Assembly: GCA_900548265.1 (NCBI GenBank)
Contig: URKG01000008.1
Location: 1-64,000, forward strand
Length of the DNA stretch: 64,000 nt
Source of the DNA: an uncultured Collinsella sp.
GTDB taxonomy: Bacteria; Actinomycetota; Coriobacteriia; Coriobacteriales; Coriobacteriaceae
Reading direction: 5' to 3'
Under the pieces are notes generated by a model that was not told the origin of the DNA, did not search any database, and saw nothing but the letters and a program-made list of their open reading frames with translations. The translations under genes and the position numbers were made by a program. Positions 18,526 through 27,446 of this stretch are shown piece after piece (position 1 is the first letter of the stretch; every line of letters begins with the position of its first letter).

Positions 18526-19776
18526 TTACTGGCGCTGTTTGGGCTCGGTGACGATGGCTCGAACGATGCGGGGACGATCGGTGAGGTCGTGGACGATACG
18601 CACGTCCGAAAGGCCTGCCTGGCGACAGAGCTCGGCCGCGGCATCGAGGGCACCCTCGTAGAGCTCGCAGGCAAACAGGCCGCCGGCACGCAGCATGTAG
18701 GGCGCCGCGTTGAGCAGGCGGCGGAAGATATCGAGGCCGTCGGCGCCGCCCTCAAGCGCCAGGTCGGGCTCGAAGTCCTTGACCTCATGCGGCAGTGAGC
18801 GCATGACGTCGGTCGGAATGTAGGGCGGATTGGAGACAAGCACGTCGAAGGTGCCCCACTCTTCGCGGGGAATAGAACTCACCAGGTTGGTGAGACTAAA
18901 GGCGACCTCGTCGGACGTGAGGCCAAGCGCATCGCGGTTTTTGGTGGCCAAATCGATAGCGCGCGGCTCGATATCGGTGTCGGTGCAGGTAATGTGGCCG
19001 CGGCGCTCCCAGGCAAGGGAGAGCGAAATGCAGCCCGTGCCGCAGCCGACCTCGAGAACGCGGGCGATGCGGGGCTCGGCTGGGGCAGGCGAAGCGGCAT
19101 CCTGAGCTGAAGCCGTCTCCTGGTCGGCACCCTCGATGGCGATGCCGTATTCGTCGAGCTCGGGCTCGGCGGCTTCCGCGGCTTCGGCTTCTGCTGCCTG
19201 CGCGGCGGCTTCCTCGGCCTCGCGGTCGGCCAGCTCCTCGGCATAGGCGCGGCTGCCGAGCACGTCGCTACCCAGCGCAGCCTCATCGGCGGCCGTCAGG
19301 TTGGCGGCACGGCGCTCGGCGGCCGCGCGTTCGTCAGCCAGCGCCGCCTCGGCTTTGCGGGCCTGCTCGACCTCATCGTTCCAGGGCAGCTCAACGCGCT
19401 GACGGGCGGCAGCCTCGGGGCTCAGCACCTCGGCATCCAGATAATTGAGGACTTCCTCGACGAGCATCTCGGTCTCGGGACGCGGAATGAGCACGCCGGG
19501 GGCGCACGCGACGTCGATCATGCGAAACTGCGTGCTGCCGGTGATGTACTGCAGCGGTTCACCTTTAGCGCGACGAACAACGGCCGCGTGCATGGTCTCG
19601 AGCTGAGCCGCGTTAAGCGTCTCGTCCATGCGCATATATAGGTCAATGCGCGCCAGGCCCGTGGCGGCGCACAGCAGCCACTCGGCAGAAAGACGGGGGT
19701 GCTCCTCGCCGCGCTCGGCCAGGTACTCCTTGGTCCACTCGAGACAACGCTTGATGGTCCAAATCTCGTTTGCCAT
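18526..19776 (-). CDS. prmC: Release factor glutamine methyltransferase with a long insertion
   Basis: PrmC methylates the Gln of the GGQ motif of release factors. Residues 1-113 are the helical N-terminal domain (GEPLQYITG, VLIPRPETEMLVEEVL) and 237-416 the Rossmann methyltransferase (VLEVGCGTGCISL, catalytic SNPPYIP at about 315). Between them sits an extra segment of roughly 120 residues, very rich in Ala and Glu and probably disordered or coiled coil, making the protein 416 residues instead of about 280. Start at ATG 19776 with GGGAGGG upstream. It follows prfA on the same strand, separated by about 670 bases. Confidence 0.92.
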   Translation of the reverse strand: MANEIWTIKRCLEWTKEYLAERGEEHPRLSAEWLLCAATGLARIDLYMRMDETLNAAQLETMHAAVVRRAKGEPLQYITGSTQFRMIDVACAPGVLIPRPETEMLVEEVLNYLDAEVLSPEAAARQRVELPWNDEVEQARKAEAALADERAAAERRAANLTAADEAALGSDVLGSRAYAEELADREAEEAAAQAAEAEAAEAAEPELDEYGIAIEGADQETASAQDAASPAPAEPRIARVLEVGCGTGCISLSLAWERRGHITCTDTDIEPRAIDLATKNRDALGLTSDEVAFSLTNLVSSIPREEWGTFDVLVSNPPYIPTDVMRSLPHEVKDFEPDLALEGGADGLDIFRRLLNAAPYMLRAGGLFACELYEGALDAAAELCRQAGLSDVRIVHDLTDRPRIVRAIVTEPKQRQ

Positions 19777-20311
19777 GGGGCCCTCCCCTCTTAAGCGCCG
19801 GACGGCGCGCGAATGTCGGAGCAGATTGTACGCGAGGCCAGCGCTTGGCAAGGGACGATTGAAGGCGATTATCGAGAATCAGCCCAGATTTTTGCACCGA
19901 GCTCGCTCAAAGTGTTCATTCGCCGACGTCTAGATTTGCATTCGTCAAGCTTTTGGCAAGGTTGCCCCAAAACTAACCAATATCTAACCAAGAACTTGCC
20001 AAATCACTTGACGCGCGACGCATCAAAAATCGCCCCGCGACTTCTTGAACGATTTTTCGAGCAATATTATCAATAGCAGATGAAGGCTGTTAATTACTTT
20101 GAGCAGGTAGGCAGCTTAATTTCTAACAAAGCAGATTAAATAAACTCGAAAAGTAATTTACCCAACCTAGTCATTTAAGAACGTCCCCAATGACTAAAAT
20201 GCCATCACAGCCGACTGAATAAAATATCAAGGCAATGTCCCCAATGACTCCCTACGGATCATTTGACAACCAAGAAAACGCCGATGTTTTGGCAATGCCA
20301 GCGAGCGACGT
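19777..20311. other. Gene-free, AT-richer interval between prfA and prmC
   Basis: No credible gene seen. The part from about 19900 to 20270 is clearly more AT-rich than the surroundings. It holds the putative prmC promoter and two GTCCCCAATGACT units (20184 and 20235 areas), the first inside a small TAGTCATT / AATGACTA palindrome related to the inverted repeats at 26265 and 33317. Confidence 0.6.
19825..19851 (-). promoter_or_regulatory. prmC: Putative promoter of prmC
   Basis: Minus-strand TTGCCA (19846-19851), 15-base spacer, TACAAT (19825-19830), about 50 bases ahead of the ATG. The spacer is short, so confidence is modest. Confidence 0.4.
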
Positions 20312-20445
20312 CCAGAGCGAACAAGTTGGCATGAAAAAGGCAAGGCATAGACCTTCTGGTCATGCCTTGCCTTTTGAATGACAAATTGTCGCTCTGGGCG
20401 GCGCGCAGCGTCGAGCCGTTACGCGGTTTGGCAAAACCGCGTAAC
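20312..20445 (-). repeat. Two-hairpin 3'-UTR element, copy 3
   Basis: Three bases after the prfA stop. P1 (20418-20445) is identical in stem to copy 1. P2 has a different inner stem, AAAAGGCAAGGCAT-GACC-AGAA-GGTC-T-ATGCCTTGCCTTTT, closed by CCAGAGCGA / TCGCTCTGG. The sequence differs from copy 1 on both sides of the stem but pairing, tetraloop position and the one-base bulge are kept. Confidence 0.85.
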
Positions 20446-20448
20446 CCA

Positions 20449-21516
20449 CTACACAGCCTGTGCCAGCTTCTCGGCACGCTCGGCGGCGGCGAGCGCCTCG
20501 ATGACGGTGCCGAGCTGATCGCCCAGAAGGACGCCGTTGTAGGTGGAGTTGAAGCCGATGCGGTGATCGGTCACGCGGTCCTGGGGCTGGTTGTAGGTGC
20601 GGATCTTCTCGGAACGGTTACCGTGGCCGATCTGGCTCTGGCGCTCGGCACCGAGCTCTGCCTGCTGCTTCTCGAGTTCCATCTCGTACAGACGGGCGCG
20701 CAGCATCTGCATGCAGACCTCGCGGTTCTGGATCTGGGAACGCTGCTCCTGCGACTGCACCACGGTGTTGGTGGGCAGGTGGGTGATGCGCACGGCGGAG
20801 TAGGTGGTGTTAACGCACTGACCGCCAGGGCCGGAGGCGCAGTAGGTGTCGATGCGCAGGTCAGACTGGTTGATCTGGACGTCGATTTCCTCGGCCTCGG
20901 GAAGCACGGCGACGGTAGCCGTTGAAGTCTGGATGCGGCCCTGGGACTCGGTCTTGGGGACGCGCTGGACACGGTGCACGCCGGACTCGTACTTCATAAC
21001 GGAGTAGACGCGGTCGCCCTCGACCTTGAACTCGATGGACTTAAAGCCGCCGGCCTCGCTGGGGCTGGAATCGAGCACGGTGGTCTTCCAGCCGCGCGAC
21101 TCGCAGAAGCGCTGGTACATCTTGTACAGGTCGCCGGCAAAGATGGCCGCCTCGTCGCCACCGGCGGCGGAGCGAATCTCGACGATGGTGTTCTTGTCGT
21201 CGTTGGGGTCGCTCGGGATGAGCATGTACTTGATGTCTTCCTCGAGCTGGGGGAGCTTGGCCTCGTTTTCGGAGATGTCCATCTGGAGCATCTCCTTCTC
21301 ATCGGCATCGGTGGTATCGTGCAGCATTTCCTTGGCCGCCTCGATGTCATCGAGCGCGCCGATGTACTCGCGCGAGGCGGCAATGAGGTCAGACTGGTGC
21401 GCGTACTCCTTGTTGAGACGCGTGAACTCCTTAATATCGGAGGCGACGGCCGGGTCGGAGAGCTTCTTCTCGAGCTCCTCGTAGGCCTTGATGATCTTTT
21501 CGAGCTTGTCGCGCAT
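20449..21516 (-). CDS. prfA: Peptide chain release factor 1
   Basis: RF1 recognises UAA and UAG and triggers peptide release. 355 residues. The catalytic GGQ is in ASGPGGQCVNTTYSAVRITH, and the stop-codon specificity tripeptide is of the RF1 P-x-T type (VPKTESQGRIQTS). AAAGGAG precedes the ATG. First gene of the block that continues with prmC. The 249 bases upstream (21517-21765) hold no gene that I can recognise; rpmE, a frequent neighbour, is absent. Confidence 0.97.
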   Translation of the reverse strand: MRDKLEKIIKAYEELEKKLSDPAVASDIKEFTRLNKEYAHQSDLIAASREYIGALDDIEAAKEMLHDTTDADEKEMLQMDISENEAKLPQLEEDIKYMLIPSDPNDDKNTIVEIRSAAGGDEAAIFAGDLYKMYQRFCESRGWKTTVLDSSPSEAGGFKSIEFKVEGDRVYSVMKYESGVHRVQRVPKTESQGRIQTSTATVAVLPEAEEIDVQINQSDLRIDTYCASGPGGQCVNTTYSAVRITHLPTNTVVQSQEQRSQIQNREVCMQMLRARLYEMELEKQQAELGAERQSQIGHGNRSEKIRTYNQPQDRVTDHRIGFNSTYNGVLLGDQLGTVIEALAAAERAEKLAQAV

Positions 21517-21765
21517 GGCGGGACTCCTTTATATGCGTGAAGGTGAAAATCGGCAGAGTTGATGGGGCGCACGGCGCCACTGCGGGGGTAAGCCCGGCTA
21601 GAACATGTCGATCTTCAGATACATGCGCATCCCTTCGCGTATGGGGTACATAGTTGCGGTCTAACCCATACATGATAGCGTGCGCAGGCAAACCTGCATA
21701 TAACCCGCACGGAATGATTGGTGCAAACAAACCTGACCCCATTGCACCAAGGGCTTGCTTTTTGG

Positions 21766-23181
21766 CTAGAGCGTTTGGAGTAGAGCGACGAGGAAGCGAA
21801 TGCCCTGGAGGTAGGCGCGGCGGGTGATGCGCTCGTTGGTGCCATGGACGCCGCGATCACACTCGTCGTCATCAACCACAAAGGCCGAGAAGCGAATGCA
21901 CTCAGGGCAAATGTGTTGGTAGTTGGCGGCGTCGGTCGCACCGATCACGGTCGAGGGCACAATTGCCACTGGCTCGAATGATCCGTTTTCCTCCGTCCCC
22001 TTTGGATCACGGAAATAGCGGGCGGCGATGGAGCGAACCGCCTCGAGACCGGGACCACCGATGCGCGGGGACGGCGAGGGTTCGGAGCTGCCGGGGCCCA
22101 GCTCCACTTCGACACGACCGGCAAGGTCCGCCCCGGCAACCGCATCACGGCATCGCGCCACAACGTCGGCCACGCTCGTGCCCTCGAGCATGCGGAAGTT
22201 GATATTAGCCCACATATCCTGCGGCATTACGTTGGCGCCGGTGCTGCCGCCCTCGATCTGCGTGGGCGCGCAGGTGGTCGTCACGAGCGGGTAGAGCTTC
22301 TTGCTGGCGAGGCACTCGCGCACGATGGTGTCCTTGTTGGAGGCAATCTCGTCGGCCGTGTAGAGCCCCAACTCGACGAGCTGGGCGGCAAGCAAGTCGG
22401 TCACGCGCGTCGGCCACTCGATATCGCAGATTGCGGTGATGGCGCGGCTGAGCACCTCGAGCGACGTACCGCCGTAGGGGTTAGAAGAATGTCCACCCTC
22501 ACTCTTCGTCTTGAGCACGATATCGGCATAGCCCTTCTCCGCGAGGTCGGCGTGCATGAGCCAACCCTCGCCCGCGCTGTACTCGGCAGCCGGAACGATG
22601 CGGTAGTCGCCCTCGTCGATCAGGTACTCAAGCTCAATGCCGCGCTCCTCGAGCGCGCGGCCAATGGTGCCTGCACCGTACTGCGCGGTTTCCTCGTCCT
22701 GGCCAAAGGCCAGGAGCAGCGTGCGCTCGTGCTGCCAACCGTGCGCCAGCGCATACTCGACAGCCTCGAGAATGCCTGCGACCTGGTCCTTCATGTCGAT
22801 CGCGCCGCGGCCCCAGATGTAGGTGTCGTCCACGCGCCCGCTAAAGGGGGCATGCGTCCAGTCAGCCTCGGTGCCGGGTACCACGGGAACCACGTCCATG
22901 TGGCCCATGAGCATAATGGGCTTGAGGGCAGGGTCGGAACCGCCAAGCGTCACCAATAGCGAATGGTCGATAAGCTCGACCTTACCCGCCGTAAATACGT
23001 GCGGCCAAGCCTGCTGCATATACGCGCGCAGGTCGTCGAACGGCTGCCAGTCCACCGCCTCGGCATCCATACTCGAGATGGTCGGAAACGACAGCACGCG
23101 ACCCAAGCGCTCGCACGCGCCAGCCTCGTCTATATCGGCAAAATCATCCTCATGCGCAAAGAAGCGCCAAACCTCGGCCAT
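21766..23181 (-). CDS. M20 family metallopeptidase (carboxypeptidase S-like)
   Basis: 471-residue di-zinc peptidase. Metal-site segments are MLMGHMDVVPV, WGRGAIDMKDQVAG and FGQDEETAQYGAG; the dimerisation-domain segment SEGGHSSNPYGGTSLEVL is also typical. No signal peptide, so cytosolic. It lies 72 bases after the ATPase of an amino acid ABC importer and may share its transcript, which suggests hydrolysis of an imported peptide or N-acyl amino acid; that is inference. Start at ATG 23181 with AAAGGA upstream. Confidence 0.88.
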   Translation of the reverse strand: MAEVWRFFAHEDDFADIDEAGACERLGRVLSFPTISSMDAEAVDWQPFDDLRAYMQQAWPHVFTAGKVELIDHSLLVTLGGSDPALKPIMLMGHMDVVPVVPGTEADWTHAPFSGRVDDTYIWGRGAIDMKDQVAGILEAVEYALAHGWQHERTLLLAFGQDEETAQYGAGTIGRALEERGIELEYLIDEGDYRIVPAAEYSAGEGWLMHADLAEKGYADIVLKTKSEGGHSSNPYGGTSLEVLSRAITAICDIEWPTRVTDLLAAQLVELGLYTADEIASNKDTIVRECLASKKLYPLVTTTCAPTQIEGGSTGANVMPQDMWANINFRMLEGTSVADVVARCRDAVAGADLAGRVEVELGPGSSEPSPSPRIGGPGLEAVRSIAARYFRDPKGTEENGSFEPVAIVPSTVIGATDAANYQHICPECIRFSAFVVDDDECDRGVHGTNERITRRAYLQGIRFLVALLQTL

Positions 23182-23253
23182 GACATCCTTTCGATTGTGA
23201 TGACGAGGGCCGCCCCACCGGAGCGGCCCTGCCACATAAGCGTTTGCGGTCGG

Positions 23254-24039
23254 TTATTTGTCCTCGAGATAACGCGAGAGGAACTCGCGAGTGCGCTGGT
23301 GCTTGGGGTTGCCGAAGAGCTCGGCCGGCGCGGCGTCCTCGAGCACCACGCCCTTGTCCATAAAGACCACGCGGTCGGACACCGTGCGGGCAAAAGCCAT
23401 CTCGTGCGTGACGACGACCATGGTCATGCCTGCGGCAGCGAGCTTGCGCATGACCTCGAGCACTTCTCCCACGATCTCGGGGTCGAGCGCGGAGGTCGGC
23501 TCGTCGAACAGCATGATCTGCGGATTCATGCACAGGGCACGAGCGATGGCCACGCGCTGTTTTTGACCACCGGACAGGCGGCCCACGGCGGCGTGCACGA
23601 ACTTCTCGAGTCCCACGCTGGTCAGGTGCTCCATCGCGGCCTTCTCGGCCTCGGCCTTGCTCATCTTTTTGAGCGTGACGGGCGCGAGCGTGCAGTTGTC
23701 GAGCACATCCATGTTGTTGAACAAGTTAAAGCCCTGGAACACCATGCCGATGTCCTCGCGGAGTTTATTGATATTGCAGCGCTCGGCCGTAAGGTCCTGG
23801 CCGTGGAACCAGATGTGGCCCGCGTCCGGGGTCTCGAGCAGATTGAGGCAGCGCAGGAAGGTCGACTTGCCCGAGCCCGAGGCGCCGATAATGGTGACGA
23901 CCTCGCCGGGGTTAACGGACAGGTCGATGCCCTTGAGTACCTCGAGCGAGCCGAAGCTCTTGCGCAGGCCCTCGACGCGGATGAGCGGCTCATTGGTCTG
24001 TGCGGCGGCCGCAACGCCGGTAGTGGCGGTATCTGCCAT
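23254..24039 (-). CDS. Polar amino acid ABC transporter, ATP-binding protein
   Basis: ATPase of a polar amino acid importer (261 residues). Walker A GASGSGKST, Q-loop VFQGFNLFNNM, signature LSGGQKQRVAIARAL, Walker B IMLFDEPTSALD and the switch His VVVTHEMAFAR are all intact. An alanine-rich stretch of about 18 residues precedes the usual N-terminus. ATG at 24039 with GAGGAG upstream, 22 bases after the permease gene. Confidence 0.95.
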   Translation of the reverse strand: MADTATTGVAAAAQTNEPLIRVEGLRKSFGSLEVLKGIDLSVNPGEVVTIIGASGSGKSTFLRCLNLLETPDAGHIWFHGQDLTAERCNINKLREDIGMVFQGFNLFNNMDVLDNCTLAPVTLKKMSKAEAEKAAMEHLTSVGLEKFVHAAVGRLSGGQKQRVAIARALCMNPQIMLFDEPTSALDPEIVGEVLEVMRKLAAAGMTMVVVTHEMAFARTVSDRVVFMDKGVVLEDAAPAELFGNPKHQRTREFLSRYLEDK

Positions 24040-24061
24040 GATGATTCTCCTCGTCTTAAGC

Positions 24062-25210
24062 CTAGTTAGAGCTGGGCAGCGTGGCCGGAGCCTCGGCACC
24101 GAGCTTTTTGCCAAAGGCTTCGAGCAGGCGGCTCGCCACGAGCGTCAGGATCAGGTAGACCACGAGCGCCACGCAGTAGACCTCCATCTGGCGGTAGTAC
24201 ACGCCGGCGACCGTGGTAGTAGCGTACATAAGGTCGAACACGCCGATGACCGAGAGCACCGACGAATCCTTGATGTTGATGATGAGCTCGTTGGTGAGCG
24301 CCGGAATCGCATTTTTAATGCCCTGGGGGAACACGACTTTGCGCATGGCCTGCCACTGCGACAGGCCCAGCGATCGCGCCGCCTCGGCTTGGCCGGGATC
24401 GATGGACTCGATGCCGCCGCGCAGGACCTCCATCATGTAGGCGGTGGAGTTGAGCGAGATGGTGACGAGGCCGGCGGTGAAGGTACTCCAGATCTGGTTG
24501 GCCTGGGCGGTCTCGAAGCCCATGCCGCGCAAAACGGTGAAGCCCGCGTAATAGATGAGCAGACCCTGGACCATCATGGGCGTGCCGCGCACGATGGTGG
24601 AGTAGACGGTCGCAAAGCCGCGGCCGATACTCTTAAAGAAGCGCACCAGGTCGTTATCCACGCGGTCGAACGTCTGAATACGCAGGAACACAAAGAGCAG
24701 TGCCAGGAAGAATGCGATGACAGTGCCGAAGGTCGCAAGCGCGATGGTGATCTCGATGCCGCGAATAAAGAAGTCACCGCTCTTGTAGGTCATGTAGACC
24801 AGGCTCGACAAAAAGTCGCTGGGGTTGGAATCCGAGACAATGCTCACCTGCACCAGGTCGATAAACGACATGACGCAACGGTCCACGAAAAAGACCGCCG
24901 CGATGGCGACCACGACGTAGCTGCCTAAGCGTGCGCCACGACGGAAACGCTCGGATGCGAACGACGACTTTTCGCGATAGTCATTCCAGTGCATGAGTTT
25001 GGTGACCAGCGCCGCCGCCGACACGACGAGCCAGGCCCAAAGGATTGCCCAGAGGCAGTCTTGGAACACGCCCGTAGGCGCCAAGAAGCTCAGCGGCGTG
25101 GGGTTGCGTTGGCTAAACGCCAGGCCGAGCGCCGCGATAACGCTCGTGCCCAGGTACACATAACGGTGGTCTGCCCTGATAAAGGAGGCCAGGCGATTGA
25201 TGGTTTTCAT
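24062..25210 (-). CDS. Polar amino acid ABC transporter, permease
   Basis: Membrane subunit (382 residues) of the His/Glu/Gln/Arg family. The ATPase-coupling EAA loop is visible as VLRGGIESIDPGQAEAARSLGLSQ followed by VVFPQGIKNAIPAL. It is about 150 residues longer than a simple permease: the N-terminal part has about three additional membrane helices (from AALGLAF, LWAILWAWLVVSAA and YVVVAIAAVFFV) before the core. Some permeases of this family have such extensions; the role is unknown. GGGAGG precedes the ATG. It starts nine bases after the binding-protein gene. Confidence 0.93.
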   Translation of the reverse strand: MKTINRLASFIRADHRYVYLGTSVIAALGLAFSQRNPTPLSFLAPTGVFQDCLWAILWAWLVVSAAALVTKLMHWNDYREKSSFASERFRRGARLGSYVVVAIAAVFFVDRCVMSFIDLVQVSIVSDSNPSDFLSSLVYMTYKSGDFFIRGIEITIALATFGTVIAFFLALLFVFLRIQTFDRVDNDLVRFFKSIGRGFATVYSTIVRGTPMMVQGLLIYYAGFTVLRGMGFETAQANQIWSTFTAGLVTISLNSTAYMMEVLRGGIESIDPGQAEAARSLGLSQWQAMRKVVFPQGIKNAIPALTNELIINIKDSSVLSVIGVFDLMYATTTVAGVYYRQMEVYCVALVVYLILTLVASRLLEAFGKKLGAEAPATLPSSN

Positions 25211-25219
25211 GCTGCCTCC

Positions 25220-26146
25220 CTATGCCGGCTGACGGTCGAGGCACGCGTCCCACATTTGGTCGCGCTCCTCTTGGCTGATGCCCTTGAGTGTCTTGTCGAT
25301 GAGCTTAAGCAGTTTGTCCGAGCCCTTGCGGCAACCGACATTTGCCGCGACCTCCTGCTTAAAGCCCTCGCCCTCGGCAAAATGGATGGGGAGGATACCG
25401 GGATTTTGGGCCATATAGCCCTTCTCATTCTCGGTGTTGTAGGTCACGGCGTCGCACGTGCCCTGCAGCAGGTTCGAAAACACCGTGGGGACGGAGTCGA
25501 CCGGGTTCTTGTGCACAACGCCCGGGATTTCGTCGATGACGGTATCGAGCATGGTGTCCTTTTGGCCGAGCACCGTAGCGCCGCTAAAGTCGCTGAGCTT
25601 GGTCGCGTTTTGGTAGGGCGAGCCCTCTTTTACGAACAGGCCAAAGTAGCCAATGAAGTACGGATCGGAAAAGCCGACGGACTCCTCGCGCTCGGGCGTG
25701 GCGCTCATACCGGCGATGATGAGGTCGATTTGGCCGTTGTTGAGCGAATCGATAAGACCCGAGAAGCTCTGCTTGACGGCAACGGGCTCGCCGCCGAGGG
25801 CCTTGCAGACGATCTTGGCGATCTGCACGTCGTAGCCATCGGCATAGGCGCCCTGCACGTTGTCGATGGGGATGGTGTACTCGCTGGCTTCGGAGACCTG
25901 CCAGTTGTACGGGGCGTAGGCCGCCTCCATGCCAATGCGGATCTTATCCTTGCCGATAACGGAATCGGACAGGTCGTCGCGACCGCCACCCGTCGTGGGC
26001 TGAACTACTTCCAGCGTGGAGGGGCGCTGGCAACCGGCAAGTGCGCCGACGACGACGGAAGCGCTCGCAGCGAGAGCGCTACCCAAAAAGATGCGACGGC
26101 TGCATACCGGCTGTGGATGCGCGTCGCGTTGATGGGGAGAATGCAT
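25220..26146 (-). CDS. Polar amino acid ABC transporter, substrate-binding lipoprotein
   Basis: Type II periplasmic-binding-fold receptor (308 residues) with IRIGMEAAYAPYNW, the family N-terminal strand. The leader has SRRIFLG (Arg17-Arg18) followed by a hydrophobic stretch and a lipobox LAGC (Cys39), so it looks like a Tat-exported lipoprotein anchored on the outer face of the membrane. DLIIAGMSATPEREESVGFS is the usual ligand-contact segment. The amino acid bound cannot be told. ATG at 26146 with GGGAAGG upstream. First gene of the importer operon. Confidence 0.92.
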   Translation of the reverse strand: MHSPHQRDAHPQPVCSRRIFLGSALAASASVVVGALAGCQRPSTLEVVQPTTGGGRDDLSDSVIGKDKIRIGMEAAYAPYNWQVSEASEYTIPIDNVQGAYADGYDVQIAKIVCKALGGEPVAVKQSFSGLIDSLNNGQIDLIIAGMSATPEREESVGFSDPYFIGYFGLFVKEGSPYQNATKLSDFSGATVLGQKDTMLDTVIDEIPGVVHKNPVDSVPTVFSNLLQGTCDAVTYNTENEKGYMAQNPGILPIHFAEGEGFKQEVAANVGCRKGSDKLLKLIDKTLKGISQEERDQMWDACLDRQPA

Positions 26147-26214
26147 AATCTGCCTTCCCTGTTGAATCGTATGCTGACGACTTAACAGGATACCGCTCAG
26201 CGCTACCTCCAGCA

Positions 26215-26238
26215 AATGCATATATAAATGCATATATA
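26215..26238 (-). repeat. Tandem direct repeat upstream of the ABC importer operon
   Basis: Two adjacent 12-base copies of AATGCATATATA, about 70-90 bases ahead of the receptor start. AT-rich and containing TATATA, it is a likely promoter or operator part. Confidence 0.55.
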
Positions 26239-26264
26239 CAAGTTTACGAACTGAAAACGATTGA

Positions 26265-26320
26265 TAGTCGTTGGGGACGTTCTTAAACGACTAGTCAAAC
26301 AAGAACGTCCCCAACGACTA
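26265..26320. repeat. Long inverted repeat, TAGTCGTTGGGGACGTTCTT family
   Basis: Perfect 20-base arms (26265-26284 and 26301-26320) around a 16-base spacer. The same element with 21-base arms is at 33317-33374. It abuts, and seems to have replaced the far side of, two-hairpin copy 4. Confidence 0.85.
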
Positions 26321-26321
26321 G

Positions 26322-26434
26322 GCATGAAAAAGGCAAGGCATAAACCTTCTGGTCATGCCTTGCCTTTTGAATGACAAATTGTCGCCCTGGGCGGCGCGCA
26401 GCGTCGACCGGCCCGCCGTTCATTAGAACGGCGG
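26322..26434 (-). repeat. Two-hairpin 3'-UTR element, copy 4 (truncated)
   Basis: Five bases after the galM stop. P1 has an entirely different sequence, CCGCCGTTC-ATTA-GAACGGCGG, but still folds. The P2 core GGCAAGGCAT-GACC-AGAA-GGTT-T-ATGCCTTGCC is kept, with a G-T pair in the apical stem. The distal outer strand is missing, replaced by the inverted repeat at 26265. Confidence 0.8.
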
Positions 26435-26439
26435 AACCT

Positions 26440-27333
26440 CTAGAGCAGGGTGACGCTAAAGCTACGTTTATCGGTAGCGCCGGGAGCCAAGGTGATGGTG
26501 TTGACCTTGTGCTCAAAGACGTCGTCCTCGGTGTCCATGGTGGTGTGACCGGTCCAGGGCTCAAGCGCCACAAACGGGGCGTCGTTGGCGGCAGACCACA
26601 CGCCAATGTACTTAAAGCCCTCAAAGTCGATCTTGACGCCGTGGCCCGACTTGCGGCCGCGCAGCGTGAGCGTGGAGCCCGGGGTATCAGTGAACATGAT
26701 GGCGTCGTTATCGAAGCTGCGGTGCGTGATGGGCAGCACGTCCGAGTTATCGGGAGCCTTGTAACTGCCCTCGAACGTCATAAGACCGTCGGGCGTGATG
26801 ATGGGAGCCTCATTAGTCCAAGCCTCGGTAAACGCCAGCTCGTAATCCTCGAATGCCTCGTCCTCGGCACCGGGAGCCGGTACGTTAAACGCGGGGTGGC
26901 CGCCCACCGAGAACGGCAGGTCCACGTCGCCGGTATTGGTGACGGCAAAGGTCTGGGTAAGTGTGGCGTCACCAGTCAGGGCATAGGTCATGTTGAGCTT
27001 AAAGTGGAACGGGAACGCCTTGAGCGACTCGGGCGTGTCGGTGATCTCGTACGTTACCGAGGAGCCGTCCTCCGAAACCTCGACCAGCTTGTGTTCGACG
27101 ATGCGCGCGAGTCCGTGGCGCGGCATCTCGCAGGTGCCGGCCGCAGACGTCGCCGTGTTGTTGCGCAGCGAGCCCACAATAGGGAACAGGATGGGCGCGT
27201 GCTTGCCCCAAAAGGCCGGGTCGCCCTGCCACAGATACTCGTTGCCGTTGAGGGCAAGGCTCGTGAGCTGGGCGCCCATGGAATCGATGGCCGCGGTGAG
27301 GCCGCCGCGCTTGATGGTAGTGACGGTAGACAT
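26440..27333 (-). CDS. Aldose 1-epimerase family protein
   Basis: Galactose mutarotase-fold protein (297 residues) of the LacX/YihR-like branch. MPRHGLAR, GGHPAFNVP and the catalytic-acid area VALEPWTGH are visible. It equilibrates alpha and beta sugar anomers; which sugar is not clear and no galactose operon is present. ATG at 27333 with a strong GGAGG. Ends five bases from two-hairpin element copy 4. Confidence 0.85.
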   Translation of the reverse strand: MSTVTTIKRGGLTAAIDSMGAQLTSLALNGNEYLWQGDPAFWGKHAPILFPIVGSLRNNTATSAAGTCEMPRHGLARIVEHKLVEVSEDGSSVTYEITDTPESLKAFPFHFKLNMTYALTGDATLTQTFAVTNTGDVDLPFSVGGHPAFNVPAPGAEDEAFEDYELAFTEAWTNEAPIITPDGLMTFEGSYKAPDNSDVLPITHRSFDNDAIMFTDTPGSTLTLRGRKSGHGVKIDFEGFKYIGVWSAANDAPFVALEPWTGHTTMDTEDDVFEHKVNTITLAPGATDKRSFSVTLL

Positions 27334-27446
27334 GCTACTTCCTCCAAAAATAAACAATAGTGTCGAGGGCTATTGTCCCACTCTTGGCGGCGGGACGGGA
27401 CAGCAGGCGATTATTGAGTAGTCATAGCGGAATGAGCGGCGAATGC

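Noticed and set aside
19813..20076. 87-codon plus-strand frame upstream of prmC
   Set aside because: Starts inside the presumed prmC promoter, no ribosome site, no similarity I recognise.
21517..21765. rpmE or a tRNA upstream of prfA
   Set aside because: No L31 cysteine motif in any frame and no cloverleaf could be built.
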